The notes under the pieces: model-generated
What the model was told of the DNA's origin: nothing
The model's database searches: none
Seen by the model: only the letters and a program-made list of their open reading frames with translations
From: Clostridiales bacterium
GTDB lineage: Bacteria > Bacillota > Clostridia > Lachnospirales > Lachnospiraceae
Length of the DNA stretch: 43,379 bases
Direction: 5' to 3'
Assembly: GCA_015655075.1 (NCBI GenBank)
Contig: JAATFT010000061.1
Span: forward strand, 1 to 43,379
In this document: one piece after another, positions 25,189 to 32,654 of the stretch
How positions within the stretch are numbered: the first letter of the stretch is position 1
Layout: every line of letters starts with the position of its first letter
Position numbers and translations under genes: made by a program

Positions 25189-25361
25189 GTTACTATTCAC
25201 AGCTCTGCAAAAATCAGCAGATCTGTGAACCGTAACACGCTTCGCGATGCACACAAAACGCAGAACCAGCGTTTTGGCGCCGCTATACTCCGGTTTTCTG
25301 TGACTTTCGCTTCGCTACACTCACAAAAAACACGTCGGGTATATCAGCTGTGAATAGTAAC
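25189..25361 (+). mobile_element. Family 1 MITE-like element, copy C
   Basis: 173 bp with GTTACTATTCACAGC at the left and GCTGTGAATAGTAAC at the right, nearly identical to copy A (28-200). The flanking octamers are TTCGATAT and TCCGATAT, a 7/8 match to an 8-bp duplication. It separates the valS promoter from the end of the PTS operon. Confidence 0.85.
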
Positions 25362-25382
25362 TCCGATATTTACGATTATCCA

Positions 25383-25445
25383 TTATAGATTTTTGAATCG
25401 GCGCCGTAATGTCATAAGCCAATTGTCCCATGCATAGATTTCCAT
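25383..25445 (-). pseudogene. Truncated 5' gene stump next to a family 1 element
   Basis: GGAAGG is followed seven bases later by an ATG opening MEIYAWDNWLMTLRRRFKNL, which stops at TAA. A second frame continues LAYDITAPIQKSIMDNRKYR into the mobile element. The good RBS 17 bp after the kinase stop suggests the beginning of a further operon gene, now frameshifted and cut off by the element. The identity of that gene is not recognisable. Confidence 0.35.
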
Positions 25446-25462
25446 AGCAACCTTCCTTTCAA

Positions 25463-26071
25463 TTACTCCCGGAAAAAACTTCCAATATCTTTTAATATCT
25501 GATCATAGTCAATTTTTGAAAAATCCGAAGCATCTACTTCTATGAGATGTCCCAGTTGAAATTTATCATATCCTTTATGAATACAGCGCTCCTTGAAAAT
25601 ATCATAGGTAACCAGACAGTCCGCCTGGGTTCTATCTTCCATCACATCGCCTTTATGATACTTACTTACCAAATGTCCCAGATGCCGGTTCTGATTTAAA
25701 TCTCTCTTCATAGAAATATCATATAATTTATCAATACTTCCCAATAAACGAATCGTAATTACCTCGTATCCATACTTACCGGATAATTCAGCGAGTCTTC
25801 CTTTTTGTTTATCACTAAAGGGATAATCCGAGATTATATATTCGCTATTTTTCATCTTTTTTTCAATTATTGAATAATATTCATCCCATGCCATCATTTC
25901 CAGCCTGGTCTTTTCTTCTATACTATTGAATCCGTATTCATCCCACTTTTGTTCCTTTAGTACATCCTGATTTACGATTTCAAACTGAGGATACTTTTCT
26001 AATATTAGATTGCACATATGACTCTTTCCTGTTGCAGGGTAACCAGCCATCAGAAACATGCACTTCTTCAT
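25463..26071 (-). CDS. P-loop (AAA/zeta-toxin-like) kinase-type protein
   Basis: A 202-aa protein with Walker A GYPATGKS near the N-terminus and a hydrophobic-then-acidic SEYIISDYPFSDKQK segment where a second nucleotide-binding strand is expected. The remainder is helical and includes a possible lid (RDLNQNRHLGHLVSKYHKGD). It looks like a small-molecule kinase of the P-loop NTPase class. ATG 26071 follows GAGAGGAA. Its place at the end of a PTS/aldolase operon suggests phosphorylation of a sugar or derivative, but the substrate is unknown. Confidence 0.7.
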   Translation of the reverse strand: MKKCMFLMAGYPATGKSHMCNLILEKYPQFEIVNQDVLKEQKWDEYGFNSIEEKTRLEMMAWDEYYSIIEKKMKNSEYIISDYPFSDKQKGRLAELSGKYGYEVITIRLLGSIDKLYDISMKRDLNQNRHLGHLVSKYHKGDVMEDRTQADCLVTYDIFKERCIHKGYDKFQLGHLIEVDASDFSKIDYDQILKDIGSFFRE

Positions 26072-26108
26072 AAAGTTTCCTCTCTTTCTTCGCATATAAA
26101 TCTATATG

Positions 26109-26281
26109 CTATATGAAACGACAGAAATAATTGTCGTTTCATATAGTGCCCACCGCGGATGCCCACGATTTTGTATGGAAATTATCATGCTTTGCATGAA
26201 CAAAATCGGCCCATGCAACGTCAAAATGCAAATACTTTTGACGTTGCATATATAACGGGCAGAATTCAGAAAGCCTGCCCG
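26109..26281. repeat. Array of four consecutive inverted repeats
   Basis: Between the aldolase and kinase genes lie a 15-bp stem (26109-26123/26132-26146), a 9-bp stem (26166-26174/26200-26208), a perfect 14-bp stem (26213-26226/26236-26249) and a 7-bp stem (26256-26262/26275-26281). None has the long T run of a standard terminator. The region looks built for RNA structure, possibly mRNA processing or attenuation of the downstream kinase gene. Confidence 0.6.
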
Positions 26282-26294
26282 CCATAATATAGTT

Positions 26295-27143
26295 TTAGTC
26301 TAACTTAAATAATAAAGCTTTCTCAGTTACGATTTCTTTCATTCTATCGTTTGCAGGTCCGAGAAGAGTTCTCAATGATGTCAGAGGAGTTACACCCTCA
26401 GCAGTAAATGTTTCAGCTACTACTTCAATATAGGATTTATTTAACTCAGTACCAACATTAATCTTCTTCATACCTTCTCTTACACATCTTTTCATATCTT
26501 CATCAGAAACACCTGTGCCACCATGAAGAACAAGACCTGTATCTCCAAGTTTTGCTTTTAATTCTTCAAGAAGTTCATAATTGATCTTTGCTTTCGATTT
26601 ATACTGTCCATGTGTTGTTCCAATAGAAACTGCCAAAGCATCTGCTCCGGTTTCAGATGCAAAATGTAATGCATCTTCCGGTCTTGTGTACATAGCTGCA
26701 TCCTTATCAACTACAATACCATCCTCAGCTCCGCCAATGGATCCAACTTCACCTTCCACAGATACGCCATGTGCATGAGCGTATCCTACTACTTCTTTGG
26801 TATTTGCAATGTTCTCTTCAATTGGAAGAGCAGAACCATCATACATTACGGATGAATATCCACAATCAATTGCTTTCTTAAGAGCTTCAATATCTTTGCA
26901 ATGATCCATATGTAATGCTACATTAACTGATGATTTTTCAGCTAAAGCTTTAACAGCAGCAATCAATGGCGCAAATCCAATATACTCTGCAGTTCCTAAG
27001 GATGTCTGAAGGATAATTGGAACATTCAGTTCCTCCGCAGCCTTAATCATCGCCGGCACCATTTCAAAACAGTGTACGTTAAACGCACCAGCAGCACCTT
27101 TACCTTCGTTTTCTTTAAACATATCAATTAAATTCTTATACAT
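26295..27143 (-). CDS. Class II (zinc) ketose-bisphosphate aldolase
   Basis: A 282-aa cytosolic aldolase that reversibly splits a ketose 1,6-bisphosphate to dihydroxyacetone phosphate and an aldehyde. Motifs are MDHCKD (Zn ligand His and catalytic Asp), SSVMYDGSALP, VEGEVGSIGG, GTTHGQYK (Zn His), LVLHGGTGVSDEDM (Zn His) and KINVGTEL. FbaA, GatY and KbaY share these features, so the true substrate is open (fructose, tagatose or another ketose bisphosphate). The PTS operon context implies it cleaves the sugar imported by the adjacent EII complex. Confidence 0.93.
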   Translation of the reverse strand: MYKNLIDMFKENEGKGAAGAFNVHCFEMVPAMIKAAEELNVPIILQTSLGTAEYIGFAPLIAAVKALAEKSSVNVALHMDHCKDIEALKKAIDCGYSSVMYDGSALPIEENIANTKEVVGYAHAHGVSVEGEVGSIGGAEDGIVVDKDAAMYTRPEDALHFASETGADALAVSIGTTHGQYKSKAKINYELLEELKAKLGDTGLVLHGGTGVSDEDMKRCVREGMKKINVGTELNKSYIEVVAETFTAEGVTPLTSLRTLLGPANDRMKEIVTEKALLFKLD

Positions 27144-27176
27144 TTTAATGCACCTGCACTTTCTAATTTGTTATTT

Positions 27177-27563
27177 TTACATTTTTCCACGAAGCATATC
27201 CTTAGACATCTGCATCATTCCCTGCACTTTGTCCAGGTAATAACTAATCTCTTTATCATTCTTTGCTTTTGCTGCCTGCTGCCGTTTTTTATTGTACAGT
27301 GACATCAAGTCAGTATAAGACCTGCCCATTTGCTTTTTCATGTCAAGACTCTGTTCATAATACTCAATTGCTTTGTCTAACTCTTCAGCCTGAAAGTAAA
27401 GGGAGCCGATTTTATTCAAGAGTATAACACGGGCATCCTCTTTCGTTCCTTCCAGTTCCTGTACTTTTGCTTCAGCCTGACTAATTAATTCTTCCTTGTT
27501 TACAACCGGAGCTTTTTCCACTTTTTCAGCTGTTTTTTCTTTCTTCTTTCCAAACAAAAACAT
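27177..27563 (-). CDS. TPR-like small protein in a PTS operon
   Basis: A 128-aa helical protein. A short hydrophobic/basic start (MFLFGKKKEKTAEKVEK) leads into helical pairs with TPR spacing (GSLYFQAEELDKAIEYYEQSLDMKKQMGRSYTDLMSLYNKK). AGGAGG precedes the ATG. It lies between the EIIC and aldolase genes in the same orientation. No enzyme motif is present; it may scaffold enzymes or regulate the transporter. Confidence 0.7.
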   Translation of the reverse strand: MFLFGKKKEKTAEKVEKAPVVNKEELISQAEAKVQELEGTKEDARVILLNKIGSLYFQAEELDKAIEYYEQSLDMKKQMGRSYTDLMSLYNKKRQQAAKAKNDKEISYYLDKVQGMMQMSKDMLRGKM

Positions 27564-27597
27564 GAATCGTACCTCCTCTTATTTCATATGCAGCTAA

Positions 27598-28890
27598 TTA
27601 GAACAGTCCGCCGATGCTTTTGAAAATCATGAAGAAGAATCCGGTTACTACAGTATCAACGTCCGTACATGTAATATTCTGGAAACCGATCTGTGCCAAC
27701 ATTGGAGAAAGGAATGCCGGAAGCATCATGATAAAGATACCATGAGCAATACATCCAATCACTACACCACGACGTCCGCCAACTTTGTTTGCAAAGATAC
27801 CGGCTGTACCGCCGGCGAAGAAGTTACTCATAACTCCGGGAATAACTAATGGTACTCCGAGTGCCGGGATACTTGTGATCAACATACCCATGAGAGAACC
27901 AACTGTTGTAAAAATGAATCCCATGATTACTGAGTTTGGAGCATAGGGGAATAATACGGGGCAATCAAGAGCCGGTTTTGCATTGGGAACCAGTTTCTGG
28001 GAAACCCCCTGGAATGCCGGAATGATTTCTGCTAACAGTAAACGTACACCAGCTAACAGAACATACAAACCTACTACGAACTGCATTGCCTGTAAGAATG
28101 CATAAACCATAAAGTTTGTGTCACCACAGTATGCCGCACTTGCTTCCGGGCCGGCAATTGCCGCTACGATTAAATAGAAAGGAACCATTACAACCATAAC
28201 GGAAAGGTATGTATCCTGAAGGAATTCAATGCTCTTTGGAAGTTTCAGTTCTTCGCAGGATTTAGAATCATCACCAACAAGCTTAGCGATTAATGCTGTA
28301 AACATGTAACCAAAAGTACAGAAGTGACCAAGTGCGATGTCATCGCTTCCTGTGATTTTACGAACAACCGGCTGTGCAAATGCCGGCATTAAAGTAGCGA
28401 ATGTACCGCCAACTAAACTTGAAACGATAATAAGAGGAATTCCTCTTAAACCACAGAACCAAGCAAATACAACACAAAGTGTTGATTCCCATAACAGAGC
28501 CTGTCCTGTAAGAAAGATATATTTAAATGGTGTAACACGTGCTAAAATGATATTAACAAGAAAGATACCTGCCAATGAAACAGCAATCTCGCTGCCAAGA
28601 CCAAGTTCTCCCATTGCCTGACCATTGATTGCTTCAATAGAAGCAACAACGCTTTCAAGACCATTCAGTCCAAAACCCTGATTAAATATATCTCCAAAAT
28701 AGGCTAACGCACTCTGCATTACGGATGATCCGGCAGATAATACTAAGAATCCGAGGATTGTTTTCATAGTCCCCGACACAATAGTTCCAACCGGCTTTTT
28801 CTGTAATGCCAGCCCCAATAAAGCGATCAGGCCGATAATGATTGCAGCCTGAGTTAAAATATTATCAATAATAAACCTCAATACTACCAT
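27598..28890 (-). CDS. PTS system EIIC component, ascorbate (UlaA/SgaT) superfamily
   Basis: A 430-aa membrane permease with roughly ten helices. Family landmarks are QKKPVGTIVSGTMKTILGFLVLSAGSSV, FNQGFGLNG, ALLWESTLCVVFAW, ALGHFCTFGYMFTALIAKLVG and GFIFTTVGSLMGMLI. EIIC proteins of this type translocate ascorbate or other sugars while EIIB/EIIA phosphorylate them. AAGGAG lies nine bases before the ATG. The neighbouring separate EIIB and EIIA genes complete the system; the sugar is unknown because the aldolase and kinase do not match the standard ascorbate pathway. Confidence 0.93.
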   Translation of the reverse strand: MVVLRFIIDNILTQAAIIIGLIALLGLALQKKPVGTIVSGTMKTILGFLVLSAGSSVMQSALAYFGDIFNQGFGLNGLESVVASIEAINGQAMGELGLGSEIAVSLAGIFLVNIILARVTPFKYIFLTGQALLWESTLCVVFAWFCGLRGIPLIIVSSLVGGTFATLMPAFAQPVVRKITGSDDIALGHFCTFGYMFTALIAKLVGDDSKSCEELKLPKSIEFLQDTYLSVMVVMVPFYLIVAAIAGPEASAAYCGDTNFMVYAFLQAMQFVVGLYVLLAGVRLLLAEIIPAFQGVSQKLVPNAKPALDCPVLFPYAPNSVIMGFIFTTVGSLMGMLITSIPALGVPLVIPGVMSNFFAGGTAGIFANKVGGRRGVVIGCIAHGIFIMMLPAFLSPMLAQIGFQNITCTDVDTVVTGFFFMIFKSIGGLF

Positions 28891-28995
28891 AGTTTTCCAT
28901 CTCCTTTTTTAGTCAAAGCGGATATTCTTAGGTCCGCTACGCTACTTGGCTCTATCCTTATACCTGCTACGCAGGTATTTCAGTCGGAGCATGAA

Positions 28996-29069
28996 CTCCG
29001 GCTGAAAAGTTAAGTCCCTAACCCACCGCTTATGATCCGCTAAGAAGCAGTGGACTTACTTGTAAGGTT
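28996..29069 (+). repeat. Family 3 structured repeat, copy 2
   Basis: It shares AACCCACCGCTTA, CGCTAAGAAGCAG and GGACTTACTTGTAAGGT with the copy at 11031-11095. It lies between the EIIC and EIIB genes and overlaps the last bases of the EIIB reading frame; the EIIB stop (29068-29070) falls at its edge. Confidence 0.65.
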
Positions 29070-29358
29070 AAAGTACACCCATTTCTTTTAATACCGGTAT
29101 GAGCTTTTCCCTGATCTCATTCTTATCAACAAGACGCTCCAGGAAAATCGCCGGGCAATTAAGAGTAATACGCTCAAACTGCTTCTCAAAGTTTTTTCCC
29201 GAGATAATCAGATCTGCATTCTGTCCGGCCACACTGGAAATATCAATGTGATCCATTTTTGCTTCAACCCCCAACTCTTTCAGAATCGCTTCTGTAGTCA
29301 TCTGACATGCAAAGCTGCTTCCCAGTCCATTGCCACATACTGCTAAAATTTTCAACAT
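29068..29358 (-). CDS. PTS system EIIB component (UlaB/SgaB-like)
   Basis: A 96-aa cytosolic phosphocarrier. The N-terminus ILAVCGNGLGSSF contains the phosphorylated Cys of the lactose/ascorbate EIIB fold. AAGAAGG lies eight bases before the ATG. The length equals that of UlaB-type EIIB. It receives phosphate from the EIIA encoded upstream and passes it to the sugar in EIIC. Confidence 0.93.
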   Translation of the reverse strand: MLKILAVCGNGLGSSFACQMTTEAILKELGVEAKMDHIDISSVAGQNADLIISGKNFEKQFERITLNCPAIFLERLVDKNEIREKLIPVLKEMGVL

Positions 29359-29374
29359 GATAATAACCTTCTTC

Positions 29375-29621
29375 CTATATTTTTATAAATTTTTCTGAAA
29401 GAATTTTTCTAATTCTTCTACCGGTTTCTTCATCACTTCCTGTTACCTGTACCGTAACTTCTTCACCATTCTTACCTTTAGTGCCATCCGTGATAATATT
29501 CTTTTGATATCAGCTGATTTGTCTTTTTATCCTATTGCTTTGCAACGTTCACAAGTAGTCCTGCCGGTCCGGCATGAATTCCATCTTTTTCTTTTATTCC
29601 ATATGAAAAATCCTTCCTTTT
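29375..29621 (-). pseudogene. Degenerate HPr-like phosphocarrier gene
   Basis: Between the EIIA and EIIB genes the minus strand carries HPr-like sequence in broken frames. GGAGG is followed after TGTAAA by AGG (29616-29618) where an ATG is expected. From there the frame reads KDFSYGIKEKDGIHAGPAG, which places the histidine exactly at position 15, but the conserved Arg17 is Gly. After LLVNVAKQ comes a TAG. In another frame SADIKRILSRMALKV matches the serine-46 region, and a third frame gives KNGEEVTVQVTGSDEE. An intact relative would be a dedicated HPr/FPr for this PTS operon. It has lost its start codon, has a stop and two frameshifts, and seems to lack about ten residues. Confidence 0.8.
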
Positions 29622-29635
29622 ACACCTCCTCTTTG

Positions 29636-30094
29636 TTATTCCTGCAAATTTGATTCTGCTGTTATCAATAAATCATATATTTGCTTTGAATCGACAGCCT
29701 GCGCTAACTCATTGATTTTATCCTCATCCATAAATATTGTTGATAACACCCTCATGGCATCAACATGAGAATTTGAATCGCTTGCTGCCAGTGCAATCAA
29801 CACACGGACCGGATAACTGTCATCTGCAAACTTAACTGGTCTTCTCAATAATGTAATTGAAAGCTGTTTTTCTAATACACCATCTGTTGGTCTTCCATGA
29901 ATTAATGCGAAATCCTCTGCCAATACATAATAGGGCCCATATTCTTTCGTAGTTTTAATAATCGCTTTTTCATAATTGTCTGTAATGAATCCACCCTCAA
30001 CCAAAGGTACAAGACTTAAATGAATTGCTTCTTCCCAATCATTTACTCCCTCTACAATATGTATATTTTTCAACTTCAGCATATCAGCTATCAT
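29636..30094 (-). CDS. PTS system EIIA component (UlaC-like, fructose/mannitol EIIA fold)
   Basis: A 152-aa EIIA protein. The phosphoacceptor His is in FALIHGRPTDGVLEKQLSITLLRRPVKF, followed by VRVLIALAASDSNSHVDAMRVLS, which fits this fold. GGGGGG-rich RBS lies six to eight bases before ATG 30094. It is the first structural gene after the regulator and its terminator. Extended -10 sequence TGTTACAAT lies about 40 bp before the start, but no consensus -35 box is found. Confidence 0.92.
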   Translation of the reverse strand: MIADMLKLKNIHIVEGVNDWEEAIHLSLVPLVEGGFITDNYEKAIIKTTKEYGPYYVLAEDFALIHGRPTDGVLEKQLSITLLRRPVKFADDSYPVRVLIALAASDSNSHVDAMRVLSTIFMDEDKINELAQAVDSKQIYDLLITAESNLQE

Positions 30095-30211
30095 TTGGGC
30101 TCCCCCCTTTCTCGTTTTGCTGAGTTCATTGTAACAAGTTGATCTTCCAAAAAAAAGTCCAACTATTTGCAGCTTGATTTTGCAAGATTATGTGCCTTTT
30201 TGCCAGAAAGT

Positions 30212-30247
30212 AAAAAGCTTCCGGTTCCAATAAACCTGAAGCTTTTA
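30212..30247 (-). terminator. Rho-independent terminator after the PRD regulator
   Basis: AAAAGCTTC pairs with GAAGCTTTT, with an inner GGTT/AACC, and continues into T residues on the minus strand. It separates the regulator from the EIIA gene. Confidence 0.8.
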
Positions 30248-30252
30248 TTTCC

Positions 30253-30277
30253 TAGAGTGTGTTTGAAACACGCTCTA
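30253..30277. mobile_element. Family 2 remnant, two fused terminal repeats
   Basis: TAGAGTGTGTTTG and AAACACGCTCTA are joined to a 25-nt near-perfect palindrome with TA at each end. This is the smallest copy, consisting of both ends with the interior lost. It lies between the regulator stop and its terminator. Confidence 0.6.
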
Positions 30278-30294
30278 ATACATATTTACTTTTT

Positions 30295-32361
30295 TTATTC
30301 GATCTCTTCCTCTTTTCTTTTATGATCCAGGATTTTCTGAAAGCATTCCAGGATCTCATAAGAATTCTTCTTTTCTAAAAGAACATCTATGGTCTCATCC
30401 TCTTCAAAAATTGTCATGATATCATGAAGTATTTTCAAATGACTTTCCTGATCCCTGGCAGCAAGTATAATTACAACATTAGCCTTATCCTTTTCCGAAA
30501 ATTCAACCGGATTACGGAAAAAATGCATGGAACAATCCAGTTTATTAACCCCTATCTCTGGTTTTGAATGGGCAAGGATTACTCTTGGTGCAATAAACAT
30601 ATATGGACCATAATACCGAAGCTGGGATATTATGCTATCGATATATGCCGATTGAATGCTATTGATGTCCATCAAATATTTTCCTGCCATCCATAACGCC
30701 TGTGTCCATTTATATCTATCATTATGTATCTCAATCTTATGTGCATCAATAACGCTGAGCATTTCCTTTTTGTGGTTATTTGTCTCAATATAGTTTTCAC
30801 TTTTACCATTGTAAAGATATCCTTCAATCAGTTTCTGTACTTTGCCAAAATTTTCTTCTGTAATGTAAGGCTTTACTATAGAGAAAATTTCATTTGAATT
30901 AACATAGCCTGCGTTATTTTTTAATTTCAAATGGCGAACTAATATTTCTTTATCTCTTCCTGTTAAAATAGGATGAACCTGTATTACCGGCACCACACTC
31001 TTAAGCTTAACAGTACTAACTATCAATGCACAAGCAGCTTGTGCATTTAATATCTTCGTCGCAGATTCTATTCCTACCACTTCTACTTCCGGAAACATTT
31101 TAGTAATTTCCCGCTTTAACATGTTTCCGGTGGAAATACCATTTGCACAAACAATCAGTACTCTGAGCTTTTCACTCTTATTATTGGAAATTGGAAGATA
31201 TGCGCCAAAATGCAATGCCAAATAAGCTACATCGCTATCCGGAATCGGAAGGCCTATCTGTTTTTCTAAATATCGACTGACAATCCTGGTTATTTCGAAT
31301 AAATCCGGATACTCTCTGATAATATCTTCATTAAGAGAATCTAAATTCTGAATTCCATATTGATACCGATACATAGATGAATTAATATGAACAAATAACT
31401 GTCTTTCTAATTCTTCTCTTCTATCAAAGCTTACACAAGCAACTTTTTCAAATTCAGAAACCAAAGCTTTTGTAATTTCATATACCATTTCGTTGGAGGT
31501 GTTCTCAAAAATATCTTCTGAGGAAGTTGCAATCCTTCCTCCTAATAAATGAAGGCATAAATATATTTTCTCCTTTTCACTTAAATGTGGAAAATATTTT
31601 TCTACCAGTTTATATTCCTTACAAATTTCCATTTCCTGTTTTTTCAAGTCTGCAAAGTTTAGGTTCTCATCTCCACGTTCCATCATTGGCAGCAAAACTG
31701 CCAATGATCTTCTGTTTTCAGGAACATATTCAACCCCAAGCTCCTTTTCTACCTGCTTTAGAATCTCTTCATAACGATTAATCTTTTCCTGATCCACAAA
31801 TCGCAGTCCATTATTGGTAAATAAATTCTGAAGGCCTTGAAAATTCAGGAGAAATACAGCTCTTACCTTAATAGCATCACCAGTGACAATATATCCTTTT
31901 TTCGATCTATATTCCAGTTTCAGATCGTATTTCTGAAGCTGGTTTACCACAACACGCAGGTCATTAAAAATCGTATTTCTGCTTACTTTACAATAATCGG
32001 TGAGTTTATCGATATGAACTGGTGTTGAAAAATAAATAATCCCGCAAATGATAATATGTATACGTTCCATTGGAGAATATATATACACTTCCTCTGCCTC
32101 TCTATCTTCCGTGCAGTCCTCTATCCGGTGACGAATCTCTTCATTAAGAAATAACCCCTTTCCTCTGACCATTTCCAATTCAGGAATTTCATTATCAACC
32201 AACCACTCATTAATTCGGCATAGGTCATAATAAATACTTCGTTGAGAAACTTTTAGATCATTTGCAATCTGTTGTAAGTACAAATAGGAATCACTGTTAA
32301 GAAGCATCTGCAAGATTTCCTCACATCTTGCATTTAAATAAGTAGTTTTCAATTCTCTCAC
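30295..32361 (-). CDS. BglG-type PTS regulator with HTH, two PRDs, EIIB and EIIA domains
   Basis: A 685-688-aa regulator. Two N-terminal helix-turn-helix regions (about 15-45 and 90-115) are followed by two PTS regulation domains (about 200-395). An EIIB-like domain carries CANGISTGN, and a C-terminal EIIA domain carries VILAHSKPEIGV. This MtlR/LicR-like design is a DNA-binding activator whose activity is set by phosphorylation from HPr and the EII proteins. The start is uncertain: GTG 32361 abuts the GGGG RBS, while TTG 32352 has better spacing (about eight bases). It lies upstream of the EIIA gene and probably controls this operon. Confidence 0.9.
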   Translation of the reverse strand: MRELKTTYLNARCEEILQMLLNSDSYLYLQQIANDLKVSQRSIYYDLCRINEWLVDNEIPELEMVRGKGLFLNEEIRHRIEDCTEDREAEEVYIYSPMERIHIIICGIIYFSTPVHIDKLTDYCKVSRNTIFNDLRVVVNQLQKYDLKLEYRSKKGYIVTGDAIKVRAVFLLNFQGLQNLFTNNGLRFVDQEKINRYEEILKQVEKELGVEYVPENRRSLAVLLPMMERGDENLNFADLKKQEMEICKEYKLVEKYFPHLSEKEKIYLCLHLLGGRIATSSEDIFENTSNEMVYEITKALVSEFEKVACVSFDRREELERQLFVHINSSMYRYQYGIQNLDSLNEDIIREYPDLFEITRIVSRYLEKQIGLPIPDSDVAYLALHFGAYLPISNNKSEKLRVLIVCANGISTGNMLKREITKMFPEVEVVGIESATKILNAQAACALIVSTVKLKSVVPVIQVHPILTGRDKEILVRHLKLKNNAGYVNSNEIFSIVKPYITEENFGKVQKLIEGYLYNGKSENYIETNNHKKEMLSVIDAHKIEIHNDRYKWTQALWMAGKYLMDINSIQSAYIDSIISQLRYYGPYMFIAPRVILAHSKPEIGVNKLDCSMHFFRNPVEFSEKDKANVVIILAARDQESHLKILHDIMTIFEEDETIDVLLEKKNSYEILECFQKILDHKRKEEEIE

Positions 32362-32387
32362 CCCTTTTACAATAATAAATCTATTAT

Positions 32388-32486
32388 TATACCATGTCCG
32401 CAGGCTCCCATGGTATACGCCGCCTTGCGGCGTTGATGCGCACTCACTATATTCGGCGCCGGTATAATGTCTGTTAACATTATACC
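32388..32486. promoter_or_regulatory. Two inverted repeats upstream of the PTS regulator
   Basis: TATACCATG/CATGGTATA (32388-32396 and 32409-32417) and GGTATAATGT/ACATTATACC (32461-32470 and 32477-32486) lie in the regulator leader. Each includes TATAAT-like sequence preceded by TGG on the minus strand, so they may be promoter/operator overlaps. Confidence 0.4.
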
Positions 32487-32522
32487 AGCTTTTTTAAAAC
32501 GAATGTTGTTTTTTGAAGTCCA

Positions 32523-32560
32523 TTTTTTTGCAAAAAAAATTGCAATGTTTTGCACAAAAC
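32523..32560. promoter_or_regulatory. Cluster of TTGCAA-centred near-palindromes
   Basis: Within 38 bp there are TTTTTTTGCAAAAAAA, TTGCAA and GTTTTGCACAAAAC. They lie about 170 bp before the PRD regulator start. Two TTTGCA direct repeats (seven bases apart) also occur upstream of the EIIA gene (30166-30186), so this may be the binding motif of the regulator. Confidence 0.35.
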
Positions 32561-32654
32561 AAGATGGAGTTATTATTGTAAAGAGCCGGTGCAAGGCTAA
32601 ATTTCGACGGCAATGCGGTGGCATTGTCTGGAAATTGTCTTAAAACTGCTCCTT

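Noticed and set aside
30166..30196. Sigma-54-like GGCAC and TTGCA before the EIIA gene
   Set aside because: The distance between GG and GC is eleven bases rather than ten, and the regulator has no AAA+ domain for sigma-54.
28..30277. CRISPR array from the repeated sequences
   Set aside because: The repeats are dispersed, carry inverted ends and are not regularly spaced with unique spacers; no cas genes are present.
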